Positions 1 to 8,900 of a DNA stretch of 64,000 nucleotides are shown piece after piece. How positions within the stretch are numbered: the stretch's first letter is position 1; every line of letters begins with the position of its first letter. The stretch covers positions 4,087,501 through 4,151,500 of the forward strand of contig NZ_CP119075.1 of the NCBI RefSeq assembly GCF_029023725.1. The letters are read 5' to 3'. Source of the stretch: Synoicihabitans lomoniglobus (GTDB lineage: Bacteria > Verrucomicrobiota > Verrucomicrobiia > Opitutales > Opitutaceae). The notes beneath the pieces are model-generated. The model ran no database searches. It had not been told where the DNA came from and saw only the letters and a list, made by a program, of their open reading frames with translations. The translations under genes were made by a program, and so were the position numbers.

Positions 1-1202
1 CCTTGCAGCGCGATCGCATCCGTGATGCGGGCCTCCGTTTCGATCGGCACGTTTTCAAAATGCGCCCCCGTTTCCGGCGGACCCGGGACGAGACGTTTCA
101 ATTGTCCCGCCCGCACAATGTGCAGCACGCCCTCATGGATGAACATCTGCTCGGTGTTACCTTCGCCCAATCCCCGATCGGTATCAAAAACCGTGATCGG
201 CAGCTGATAGTTCCAATGATGCACCCCCACCAAACCGGAGCCCCAGATGCTGCCCTCATCGTCCTCCACCAGGTCGAAAAACGTATCGTTCTCGAGCCCC
301 GAACGCGTGCTGACCTGGTGCACGATTCCGTGTTCGGGATCGAGGATGGCGATGCCCATTTGCGGGCCCGTCACCGCGAGTTGCCCTGATCGCAAACGCA
401 GCACATTGCGCAACTGGCGTTCCTCGAGTTGGAGCCCCAGGCCATCAAACGCCTCACGCACATCTCCATTCGCGTAGAGATCGTAAATGCCGTTTTCGTT
501 GCCCATGACGGTCACGCGGGCGCCCGCGACGGGCGGCGGATCCGCGAGCACCACCAACCCGCCCAGTCCGGCAATTCGTTCATCGCTCCACCGCAGCACC
601 CACGCTCCGTTCTCCCACGCATACACGCCTTCGCCGGCTCGAAAACAATACAGGCCGTCAGCGGTGGCGACCAAAGGGGAGTTCTTGGCTTCGCTCCACT
701 CGGCGTGGCGCACGGTCTCGCCGTCCCACGAAAAGAACACCTGCGGCGTGCTCGCCCACACCACCCCGTCGTAAATCACCAGGGAGCCACCGACCCCAAA
801 ATCCTTGGGGTCAGCCACGACCCGATCGATCAGCGACTCATAAGCGTAACGCCCGTCCTCCCCGCGCTGGAGTCGGCCGAACACCCCGCTGCTGGACACA
901 TAAATCTCGTCGTCCGCCGTGACCGCTTGATTGAAAATGAAATTCTCCTCGATCGGGAGCTTCGTCCAGGTCTGCCCATCGAAGAGCAACAGCCCGCCGA
1001 ACGTGCCGAAGACCACCCGTCCGTCCGACAACTTTGCGCCGCCGATCGTGTTGATGTGGGCCTCGTAGTCCTCGGAACTGAAATGACGCACGAGCTGCTT
1101 GCCCTCTTGCGACAGTTCAACTCCCGGAGCGTCCTGCGCGCTCCCCCCGAGGACTCCGCCACCTAGCGCAACGATCAATGCAAGGACTCGGCGTAGGCTC
1201 AT
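1..1202 (-). CDS. Two-component-regulator propeller sensor protein, N-terminal part (truncated by window edge)
   Basis: I translated this reading frame directly from the ATG at 1202-1200; it is open through base 1, giving about 400 residues with no stop. The first 22 or so residues form a signal peptide ending near GGSAQ. The rest is a series of short beta-propeller blades with recurring elements such as LSDGRVVFGTFGGLLLFDG and VVEDDEG-like turns (LVEDDEGSIWGSG), as in Reg_prop (two-component regulator propeller) sensor domains. In the Bacteroidota and Verrucomicrobiota such periplasmic propellers usually precede a Y_Y_Y domain and then a histidine kinase, GGDEF or AraC output. The output module lies outside the window, so the class cannot be named. 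The gene reads in the same direction as the MATE gene, 117 nt upstream. Confidence 0.75.
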   Translation of the reverse strand, partial: MSLRRVLALIVALGGGVLGGSAQDAPGVELSQEGKQLVRHFSSEDYEAHINTIGGAKLSDGRVVFGTFGGLLLFDGQTWTKLPIEENFIFNQAVTADDEIYVSSSGVFGRLQRGEDGRYAYESLIDRVVADPKDFGVGGSLVIYDGVVWASTPQVFFSWDGETVRHAEWSEAKNSPLVATADGLYCFRAGEGVYAWENGAWVLRWSDERIAGLGGLVVLADPPPVAGARVTVMGNENGIYDLYANGDVREAFDGLGLQLEERQLRNVLRLRSGQLAVTGPQMGIAILDPEHGIVHQVSTRSGLENDTFFDLVEDDEGSIWGSGLVGVHHWNYQLPITVFDTDRGLGEGNTEQMFIHEGVLHIVRAGQLKRLVPGPPETGAHFENVPIETEARITDAIALQ

Positions 1203-1319
1203 AAACAAGGGAGGCTGGGGACTCACGCGCCACGACCGGGACATGAGGCCGCCACCATGATGGTCCCTTTCCCGCTAATCCAGCTCTTCCTGACCAACAA
1301 CCTCAACTCAACCAAGCAC

Positions 1320-2660
1320 CTACGGCGTGTCTCCCGTTCGCGTCATGCGTAGGAACCGCGCATTCAACGCCACCGCGGCAAAGATCAGCCCGACCGCCAA
1401 GCCCGTCCAGATACCCGTCGGCCCCCAGCCGCTCTTCACGCCCAGTCCGTAGGCAATGGGCAGCGCCAGTCCCCAATACGCCACGGCCGTGATCGCGGTC
1501 GGCACCTTCACGTCGGTGAGTCCCCGCAACGCCGATGCCGCCACGACTTGCGCTCCGTCCGCGAGTTGGAACACCGCCGCCACCACCAGCAACTTGCCCG
1601 CCAGGGCGATGACTTCGCGTTCGCTGACAAAGCCCGACGCCAGCCATTGCCCCTCAAAGGCGAACAGCACCGCAAAGAGGCCCATGACGATCGCCGACAT
1701 CGCCTGCGCCCCCAATCCGATCGGCCGCAACGCGTCCTGCCGCCCTTCGCCCACCGCCCGGCCAACCCGCATGCTCACCGCCATCGACATGCCCAGCGGG
1801 ATCATGAACGTAAACGCCGCGCAACTGATCGCAATCTGGTGCGACGCGAGCGCCGTGGCACCGAGCCAACCCATCATGATGGCGGCCGCCCCAAACGCCG
1901 CCGCTTCAAACACGAGACTGAACGCGATCGGCACACCGACTTTCAGCAATCGCCCAAAGCGTTTCCACTCATAACCCGAAAACCAGTGCGCCGGCCATCC
2001 CGCGCGCAAACCCGGGGCCAGGTTCACAATCCACCACCACAACACCAGCACCCCGATCGAACGCGAAATGAGAGTCGCGACCCCCGCCCCGGTGAGACCC
2101 AGCGCCGGCACTCCGAGATTCCCGTAGATAAAAACCCAGTTCAGGAACACATTGAGCAAGATCCCCAGCACCATCATGACCATCGGTGCCACCGCATGGT
2201 CGTGAGACTCGGCATACTGCTTCTTCACCTGAAACCACAGGGTCGGCACCAGCGAAATCGCAATCAACTGGTAGTAGGGATTCACCAACACCAACACCTC
2301 CGGCGGTTGCCCGAAACGGTGCAGCTGCGTGCCCACCAAAATCATCAACACGGCGCCCAAGGTGCCCGCCACCGTGCCCAGCAACAGCCCGTGCTGCACC
2401 CAACGGGAAACCTCGACCGAGTCATTGGCCCCACGCGCCTGCGACGCCATGATCGTTACGGGAATCATCAAGCCGACCCCCACGATGAAAAACACGCCCC
2501 AGATGCTACCCGCAAACGCCGACGCCGCGAGCGCCTCCTTGCTCACCCGACCGATCATCACGCTGTCGGTGACGCTCATGAGCATCTGGCTCAGCTGCCC
2601 GACGATGATCGGAGTGGCCAACACGAGCGTGCGACGAGCTTCTTGAAGATAGGAGGACAT
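1320..2660 (-). CDS. MATE family efflux transporter
   Basis: A 446-residue integral membrane protein of about 12 helices. It has the family's two-fold repeat and the sequence LSQMLMSVTDSVMIGRVSKE near the N terminus, which matches the first MATE helix pair. Members export cationic drugs or metabolites using a Na+ or H+ gradient; the substrate cannot be read from sequence. The open frame extends 24 codons upstream, but that extension is Arg-rich and not membrane-like, so I chose the ATG at 2660 (MSSYLQEARRTLVLATP). Length fits the family (440-480). It is divergent from the EamA gene, with the promoters in 2661-2814. Confidence 0.9.
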   Translation of the reverse strand: MSSYLQEARRTLVLATPIIVGQLSQMLMSVTDSVMIGRVSKEALAASAFAGSIWGVFFIVGVGLMIPVTIMASQARGANDSVEVSRWVQHGLLLGTVAGTLGAVLMILVGTQLHRFGQPPEVLVLVNPYYQLIAISLVPTLWFQVKKQYAESHDHAVAPMVMMVLGILLNVFLNWVFIYGNLGVPALGLTGAGVATLISRSIGVLVLWWWIVNLAPGLRAGWPAHWFSGYEWKRFGRLLKVGVPIAFSLVFEAAAFGAAAIMMGWLGATALASHQIAISCAAFTFMIPLGMSMAVSMRVGRAVGEGRQDALRPIGLGAQAMSAIVMGLFAVLFAFEGQWLASGFVSEREVIALAGKLLVVAAVFQLADGAQVVAASALRGLTDVKVPTAITAVAYWGLALPIAYGLGVKSGWGPTGIWTGLAVGLIFAAVALNARFLRMTRTGDTP

Positions 2661-2814
2661 GGGATCGAAGGAAACGATGACTGTGCGCCGACGCCCGCCG
2701 GCGTCACGCCACAAAGACGCTAACGGTCGCAAACGTCACCCCCGCAACCGGTTTCCGCCCTCGCTTCGCCGGTAGGCTTGCTGTCCTTTTCGAGACTTCC
2801 CGATAACTTACGCC

Positions 2815-3699
2815 GTGACCGCCCTCGCCTTGTTTCTCGTCTTAACTGCCGCCGTGCTCCACGCCACGTGGAACCTGGCGGCCAAGCGAGTGGGCAGCGG
2901 CCTGCCCTTCGTGTTCGGAGTCGGCGTGATCATGACCGTGATCTACACGCCCATCCTGATCGGTATGGCGGTTTGGCGCGGCGAGGGACTCGGACTCGGC
3001 CCCACGGAACTGGGCGTGATCGCCGTCAGCACCGTGCTCAAGACCGGGTATGCGCTGTATCTGCAGCGCGCCTACCGCAGCGGCGATTTCTCGTTCATCT
3101 ATCCACTGGTGCGCGGTAGTGCGCCCCTGATCGCCACGGCCGGCGCGGTGATTTTCCTCGGCGAGCGCCCCTCATCTCTCGGGCTCATGGGCGGCGCCTT
3201 GATCGTGGTGAGCATATTTTTCCTCAGCAACGGCGAACGCCTCTGGCAACGCTCCGCCGACCCGGCCGCTCCACGCCTCGGACGTGCCTTGGGGAACGCG
3301 CTGATCGCCGGCAGTTTTATCGCCAGTTACACCGTGTGGGACCGCAACGCCGTCGGATTCCACGACGTCAACCCCGTCGTCTTTGACGGGCTCACCAATA
3401 TCGGGCTGACCTTGCTCCTGGCCCCGTTTGCCTGGTCGCGACGGACCGCGGTGCGCGAAATCTGGCGCGTCAATCGACGCGAAATGCTCATCATGGCCAC
3501 GCTGTCGCCCCTCGCCTATGTGCTCGTGCTCACCGCTCTCAGCTTCACCCCGGTCAGCTACGTCGCCCCGGCGCGAGAGTTTAGCATTCTCATCGGCGCC
3601 TACCTCGGGGCGCGGGTTTTTCGAGAGCAGCGCAGCGCCCGACGCCTGTGGTGCGCCCTCGGCATGGTCATCGGGTTGATCGCCCTCGCCGCGACCTAA
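2815..3699 (+). CDS. EamA/DMT family transporter
   Basis: 294 residues forming about ten hydrophobic helices in two EamA repeats. The first repeat starts MTALALFLVLTAAVLHATWN, and the Ala-Thr-Trp-Asn stretch is typical of EamA helix 1. The drug/metabolite transporter superfamily exports small metabolites across the inner membrane; the substrate is unknown. The start codon is GTG at 2815. A TAACTT hexamer sits five bases before it and there is no Shine-Dalgarno sequence, which would fit a leaderless transcript. A possible -35 element, TTGCTG, lies about 18-20 nt further upstream. Confidence 0.88.
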   Translation: MTALALFLVLTAAVLHATWNLAAKRVGSGLPFVFGVGVIMTVIYTPILIGMAVWRGEGLGLGPTELGVIAVSTVLKTGYALYLQRAYRSGDFSFIYPLVRGSAPLIATAGAVIFLGERPSSLGLMGGALIVVSIFFLSNGERLWQRSADPAAPRLGRALGNALIAGSFIASYTVWDRNAVGFHDVNPVVFDGLTNIGLTLLLAPFAWSRRTAVREIWRVNRREMLIMATLSPLAYVLVLTALSFTPVSYVAPAREFSILIGAYLGARVFREQRSARRLWCALGMVIGLIALAAT

Positions 3700-3730
3700 C
3701 GAGATTCGACAAATCGTCGCGGTCCGTGAC

Positions 3731-4162
3731 ATGTTTAAACTCATGAAGACCAAGCGACGCGTCAAAATGTTGATCATCATCGGTCTGCTCGCCGTTGCTT
3801 TCATGTTCTCTCGCGCGCTGCGCTACCGCTCGCGAACCACCCCGACTCGACCGCCCCAGCACCTCACCACCCCGGCACCGACCACCGCGCCCGTCCCGGT
3901 CGAGACCGCTCCCACTCCCGTCGCGACCACGACGGTTCCGCCCCATCCCGATACCCCGGCGCAGCGGGCAATCGAGATTCAAGACGGCCAAACCATCGAT
4001 TTCTCCTCCGGCCGCCCGCGGGTTTCTCAAACCGTGGCTGACCAAGCCGCCATGGACGCCGCTCTCGCCGAGATGGAGGCCGCCACCGCCGGCGTGGTCA
4101 TCTCCGGCGAAGATTTGCCGAACACCTCCCCCGCGCCGCCGACTCCCGCCGGCGACCCGTGA
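3731..4162 (+). CDS. Small membrane-anchored Pro/Thr-rich protein, unknown function
   Basis: 143 residues. A basic N terminus (KTKRRVK) is followed by one transmembrane segment (roughly residues 13-28) and then a Pro/Thr/Ala-rich linker of about 60 residues, giving a type II topology with an exported tail. The end is a short, mildly acidic segment. The nearby ATG at 3743 (MKTKRR) is an equally plausible start. No recognisable domain was found. It lies 31 nt after the EamA gene and 101 nt before the coiled-coil LysM gene, so it may belong with either. The Pro/Thr linker looks like a periplasmic spacer, but function is unknown. Confidence 0.55.
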   Translation: MFKLMKTKRRVKMLIIIGLLAVAFMFSRALRYRSRTTPTRPPQHLTTPAPTTAPVPVETAPTPVATTTVPPHPDTPAQRAIEIQDGQTIDFSSGRPRVSQTVADQAAMDAALAEMEAATAGVVISGEDLPNTSPAPPTPAGDP

Positions 4163-4263
4163 CACCCGAACGTAAAATCCCCGGCAAACATCGGGATTCC
4201 CCCATTCCAGCCCAATTCCCCGCTTTGCATCCCCGTGATCCCCGCCCAAGCTCTCGCATCCAC

Positions 4264-7200
4264 ATGAAAGCTCGATTCTTCCGCACCCTGCTTGGTGCCT
4301 CTCTCGCTCTGTTTGCTTCGTCCGTGCTTTCCGCCGCCACCAGTCCCGCGGCCCTCGCTTCCCTGCGCGACAAAGCCGAGTCCGGCAACGCCATCGCGCA
4401 ATACAACCTCGGGCTGGTCTACGCCGATTCCAGCGAACCGTCCCACGATTTGATCGAAGCTTACGTGTGGCTGTCCCGGGCTTCCACCAACGGAGCTCGC
4501 GGACGGGAACTCGCGCTCGTTCGCTCCCAACTCACCGCCAATCAACTCACCGAAGCACGCCGTCGCCTCGAAACCGCCTTGCCCGCCACGTCGGCCAACA
4601 CGACCTCCACCATCTCGCTGACCACGAGCAGCACCGCGCCGGCCCCCGCATCCGTTCCCACAGCCAACAATCCGTCTCCCTTCACCGCCGTCCCCCTCGA
4701 CGTCGATCCCGACGAATTCAACCGCGTCGACCAGGAACGTCGCCGCCTCGCCGAGGAACTCGCCGCCGCCTGGCGGGAAAACGAAGCCCTCCGCGCCGGC
4801 CAATCCAACAGCGACGCCGAACTGCGCAAACGCGTCGCCATCGCCGAAACCGCCCTCGCCAACCGCGAGGACGATCTTTCCCGCCTCCAATCCGAGTTCA
4901 ACCGCCTGCGCTCCGGCGCCCCCAGCACCGCCGAGCGCGAGCTTCGCGACGAACGCGACCGCCTCGCCGCTGAAGCCAACGCCGCCGCCACCGAGCTCGC
5001 GACCCTGCGCGCCGACAACGCCCGCCTGCGTCAATCCGCCGAACGCCTCGAACAGGAAACCGCCAACGCCCGCGCCACGGCCGAAGCCCTGCCCCAACTC
5101 CGCTCCGAACTCGCCGAGGTGCGACAACTTTCCAACGAACTCACCGCCAACCTCTCCCAGCGACAGGCCGAGGCCACCCGACTTCAAGCCGAGCTCACCG
5201 CCGCCAATCGCCAACTCGAATCCTCGGCCGGCGCGCAAGCCGATCTCACCGCCGCCACCGAACGCATCTCGGCCTTGCTCGCCGAAGTCTCCAACGCCCG
5301 CCGCGAAGCCGATCAAGCTCGGGCCGAGCTCGCCACTCGGGCCGACGCCTTCGCCACCGCCCAGTCCGAACTCGAGTCCACCCGTCAACAACTCGCCGCC
5401 ACCACCGCCGATCTCGCCACCCAGCGGGAAACCAGCAACCAGACCGCCTCCGAACTGGCCGCCACCCAGGCTCGCCTCGCAGAACTCGGCGACACCGAAG
5501 CCGACCTCGGCACCGCCACCAACCGCATCCAGGACCTGCTCGGACAGCTCGCCGATGCCCGCCGCGAGACCAATCGCCTGCAGGCCACCCTCGAAGACCA
5601 GTCGGCCGGCCAAGTCTCCGCCGCAACCGAACTCGAATCCGTTCGCCAACAACTCGCCGCCACCACCACCGATCTCGCGGCCGCCCGCTCCGACGCCGAG
5701 TCCCTCAGCGCGACCAACGCCCAACTCCAAGCCGAACTCGCCACCACCACCGCCCGTGTCGCCGACCATCAGGCTGCCACGCTCCGCATCCAGGAACTCA
5801 CCGCCGCCCTCCAAACCCGCGAATCCGATCTGGCGGAACGCACCACCCGCCTCAGCACCGCGGAAGGTCAGGTGAGCGAACTCTCCGCCGAGCTCGCCAA
5901 CACCCGCGCCAACCTCACCCGCCTCCGCGAGACCGCCGCCGATTCCGGCGACACCGCCGCCGCCCAGGCCGCCCAACTCGCCAGCTTCCGCACCGAACTC
6001 GCCGACGCCCAATCCGCCAACGATCGCCTGCGCGCGGAACTGAGTTCCCTCCAAAGCCGAGGCGCCCAGCGGGACCAAAATCTCGCGGGACTCACCCGGA
6101 GCAACACCGAGCTCACCGCAGAACGCGATGAGTTGCGCGCCCAACTCGCCACCGCCGAGTCCCAGTCCCAAACCCTCGCCGGCGACCTCGCCGATCAACG
6201 CGCCGCCGCCGGGCGTATCCGTCAACTGGAGACCGCACTCGCGGCCGCCGAAGCCAGCCGGACCGAGCTCGCGACTCAACTCGAAGCCGCGCAAACCCAG
6301 GCCAGCAGTCTGGCCACCGATCTCACCGGCGCCCGCCGTCAGCTCGCATCCCAAGACGGCGTGAGTGAACGCATCGCCCAGCTCGAATCCCAACTTTCGA
6401 CCTACGCCACCATGGCGGACCAATTGGTCGCCGCCGAAGCCCAGGCCGAGGAACTCACCGCCGATTTGGCAGCCGCCCGCGCCGCCCAAAGTGACGGTGG
6501 CGACGAACTCGAGCGCGCCCTTCAACAGCGCGAGGCCCTCCGCACCGAGTTGGCTGATCGCGACGAAAGCCTCGCCAACCTTCGCCAGGAACTCGCCTCC
6601 CACCAGGAACAGATCGCGGCCCTCACCGCCTCGCAGCGCGATCTCGGCGACGCCACCGAGCGCGTCTCCACCTTGCTCGGCGAACTGTCCATGGCTCGCG
6701 ACGAGAACCAACGCCTGCAAGCCGCCCTCAACGATCGCGGTGAAGCCTCGGCGCAGCTCGAAGCCAGCCTCCGAGCCTTCGCCACTCAAGAGCGCGACCT
6801 CGAAGCAGCCGAAGCCGCCCTCGCCGCCAGCAACGAAAGCGCCCAAGCCCGCGCCGCCGAAGTCGCTGAACTCCGCCAAGAAGTCAGCTCCCTCCAGTCC
6901 GCTCTCGCCACCGCGCAGGCCGGCACCGTGGACGCCGACGCGCTGGTAAATGCCCGCAGCGAAATCAGCCGACTCCAAACCGAGCTCCAGTCCGCGCGCA
7001 CCAACGCCGGCGAAAATGCCACGGCCCAAGCCGATGAACTGGCCGCGACCAAGACCAAACTTGAGGCCAGCCTGCGCGCCTTTGCCGCGCTGCAACGAGA
7101 ACTGCGCTCCACCCGCTCCGACCTCGCCACCAATGCCGAGGAAGCCGACAGCACCGCATCCACCATCGCCGAGTTGCGCGAGGAGGTCAGCAGTCTCCAG

Positions 7201-7854
7201 TCCGCGCTTGCCGACGCCAAGTTCACCGCCTCCGAAGCTGAAGGCCAGGTCGCGACCCTGAGCGCCGCCCAGTCGAACGCCGACGCCCTGCAAGCGCAAC
7301 TCGCCACCGCGACCACCACGGCCTCCGAACACGAAGCCGAAATCCAAACCCTGCGCGAACAGCTCGAAACCAGTTCCAGCTCCGCCGCCGACCTGCGCGC
7401 CGCCAACGCCGATCTGTCCGCGCAGCTTAACGACACGCAGGCACTCGCCGCCAGTCGCGGCACCGAACTCGACGCCGCTTCCAGCCTCGCGGCCGAGAAC
7501 ACCCGTCTCCGTGAATTCGCCCGCCAGGCTCAGGCGCAGAGCGCTTCGATGGCACAGGAACTCAATGTCCTTCGCACGCGCTTCGCCCTGCAAAGCAGTC
7601 CGGCCGCCCGGCCCGTTGCCGGCCGCTCCGTCCCCGATCGCCCGTCCGGAATCACCGCCAATGCAGACACCACCCCGGCTGCGACCGACGATGCCTCCCG
7701 CAGCCACGTCGTGGCCGCCGGCGACACGCTGTCATCAATTTCCCGCGAATACTACGGCACCACGCTCCGCTGGCGTGACATTCTCAACGCCAATCGCGAC
7801 GTGATCACCGCCTCCAACGCGCTGACCATCGGATCGACCCTGCGCATCCCGTAA
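4264..7854 (+). CDS. Secreted giant coiled-coil protein with Sel1-like N terminus and C-terminal LysM
   Basis: 1196 residues. A signal peptide (residues 1-24, ending VLSAA) is followed by a Sel1/TPR-like segment (LRDKAESGNAIAQYNLGLVY, then a second half-repeat, about 27-85) and a Pro/Thr linker. Residues about 155-1090 are an almost unbroken Ala/Glu/Arg/Gln heptad coiled coil. The end is a LysM domain (about 1148-1196) with the typical VAAGDTLSSISREYYG core that binds peptidoglycan glycan. A frame exists upstream to 4159, but the ATG at 4264 directly precedes the signal peptide. Likely role by inference: a periplasm-spanning structural rod anchored to peptidoglycan. The low-complexity composition creates a full-length antisense open frame that is not a gene. 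Confidence 0.8.
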   Translation: MKARFFRTLLGASLALFASSVLSAATSPAALASLRDKAESGNAIAQYNLGLVYADSSEPSHDLIEAYVWLSRASTNGARGRELALVRSQLTANQLTEARRRLETALPATSANTTSTISLTTSSTAPAPASVPTANNPSPFTAVPLDVDPDEFNRVDQERRRLAEELAAAWRENEALRAGQSNSDAELRKRVAIAETALANREDDLSRLQSEFNRLRSGAPSTAERELRDERDRLAAEANAAATELATLRADNARLRQSAERLEQETANARATAEALPQLRSELAEVRQLSNELTANLSQRQAEATRLQAELTAANRQLESSAGAQADLTAATERISALLAEVSNARREADQARAELATRADAFATAQSELESTRQQLAATTADLATQRETSNQTASELAATQARLAELGDTEADLGTATNRIQDLLGQLADARRETNRLQATLEDQSAGQVSAATELESVRQQLAATTTDLAAARSDAESLSATNAQLQAELATTTARVADHQAATLRIQELTAALQTRESDLAERTTRLSTAEGQVSELSAELANTRANLTRLRETAADSGDTAAAQAAQLASFRTELADAQSANDRLRAELSSLQSRGAQRDQNLAGLTRSNTELTAERDELRAQLATAESQSQTLAGDLADQRAAAGRIRQLETALAAAEASRTELATQLEAAQTQASSLATDLTGARRQLASQDGVSERIAQLESQLSTYATMADQLVAAEAQAEELTADLAAARAAQSDGGDELERALQQREALRTELADRDESLANLRQELASHQEQIAALTASQRDLGDATERVSTLLGELSMARDENQRLQAALNDRGEASAQLEASLRAFATQERDLEAAEAALAASNESAQARAAEVAELRQEVSSLQSALATAQAGTVDADALVNARSEISRLQTELQSARTNAGENATAQADELAATKTKLEASLRAFAALQRELRSTRSDLATNAEEADSTASTIAELREEVSSLQSALADAKFTASEAEGQVATLSAAQSNADALQAQLATATTTASEHEAEIQTLREQLETSSSSAADLRAANADLSAQLNDTQALAASRGTELDAASSLAAENTRLREFARQAQAQSASMAQELNVLRTRFALQSSPAARPVAGRSVPDRPSGITANADTTPAATDDASRSHVVAAGDTLSSISREYYGTTLRWRDILNANRDVITASNALTIGSTLRIP

Positions 7855-7914
7855 CCGATCGGGCGTGCTCGCCGAGTGCGCCCACGTCCTGAGAACCTCC
7901 CCACGCCACCTGAC

Positions 7915-8832
7915 TCAGGCGGCAAACATCGCGATCACGATCGCAAGCGTCACCCCACTCGCCGCCGCGCTGTAAACCACCGCACTGGCGGCGAGGTTTT
8001 CATCTCCGCCCATCTCCTTGGCCATGGTGTAGGACACTGCCGCGGTCGGACACGCCAGACAGATCAAGCCGGCCAGCAGCGCGCCGTCCTCCAGTCCCAG
8101 CCAACGGGCCAATCCGTATCCGATCAATGGCGACAACACCGACTTGTGCAGCGCGGCCAGGCTCGGCAGCCGACGATTGCCGCCGACCGGCACGCGCATG
8201 AGCGCGGCCCCGATGCACAACAAAGCGAGCGGGAGCGCCATCCGCGCCAACGATTGCAGGGTGACCATCACCGCGACGGGGGGAGTCCAGCCCGCCGCAT
8301 TGGCCACCACCCCGGCCACCGACGCGACGATGATGGGGTTGCTCACGATCCCCGTCAGCACCCGCTTCAACATTGCCTCGCCCGACGTCGGTTGACTGGC
8401 CAGCAGCACAATGACGGTGGCGGCGTTGTGCAAAATCAACATCGGGGCAAACGCCAGCATGGTCTGCCCCAACGGCACGCCCGGCACCGTGAGCAACAGT
8501 GGGAGCCCGATGAAGGAGAGATTTCCGCGAAACGCCGCCTGCACAAACGTGCCGCGTGACCCGGGTGCCACCCCCAACCACGGCGCCTCCCACCAGCTCC
8601 AGGCCAGATTGATCAGCGTGGCCCCCGCCATGACGATCAGTAACAACCCAAACCCTTCCGTGCTTTTCTGCGCCGAGACCAACGCGTGAAACACCGCCGC
8701 CGGCAGGCCGACGCGAAAGAGCAACCGGTTGATCACCCCGACCGCATCGACCGGCAACATTCCCACGCGCTGTAGCACCGCCCCCAAGGCGATGATCAAA
8801 AACAACGGGGCAAGCAAATTGATGACATCCAC
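7915..8832 (-). CDS. AEC family transporter (auxin efflux carrier-like permease)
   Basis: 305 residues with about ten transmembrane helices in two halves. It starts MDVINLLAPLFLIIALG, a typical AEC helix 1 with the following Gly-x-x-Leu. The second half contains LICLACPTAAVSYTMAKEMG, matching the conserved P-x-A-x-x-x-x helix break of this family. Bacterial members often export dicarboxylates, amino acids or similar anions (malate or MdcF type); the substrate here is undetermined. It converges with the LysM gene, with 60 nt between them and no convincing terminator. Confidence 0.88.
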   Translation of the reverse strand: MDVINLLAPLFLIIALGAVLQRVGMLPVDAVGVINRLLFRVGLPAAVFHALVSAQKSTEGFGLLLIVMAGATLINLAWSWWEAPWLGVAPGSRGTFVQAAFRGNLSFIGLPLLLTVPGVPLGQTMLAFAPMLILHNAATVIVLLASQPTSGEAMLKRVLTGIVSNPIIVASVAGVVANAAGWTPPVAVMVTLQSLARMALPLALLCIGAALMRVPVGGNRRLPSLAALHKSVLSPLIGYGLARWLGLEDGALLAGLICLACPTAAVSYTMAKEMGGDENLAASAVVYSAAASGVTLAIVIAMFAA

Positions 8833-8900
8833 AGCGCGCGAGTGTCAGGTGCCGCCCCACGTCCGTCTAGGCGTATTTGTAGGTAAAATGGAGTGCCACC

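Noticed and set aside
1-1166. Plus-strand frames at the left edge
   Set aside because: They are the complement of the propeller sensor gene, which has a signal peptide and propeller blades.
4027-7707. A 1226-codon open frame on the minus strand, Gly/Ala/Glu-rich
   Set aside because: It is exactly antisense to the coiled-coil LysM gene. Its Gly/Leu/Ala composition is what the complement of repeated GCC/GAA/CTC codons gives, and it has no start context or domain.
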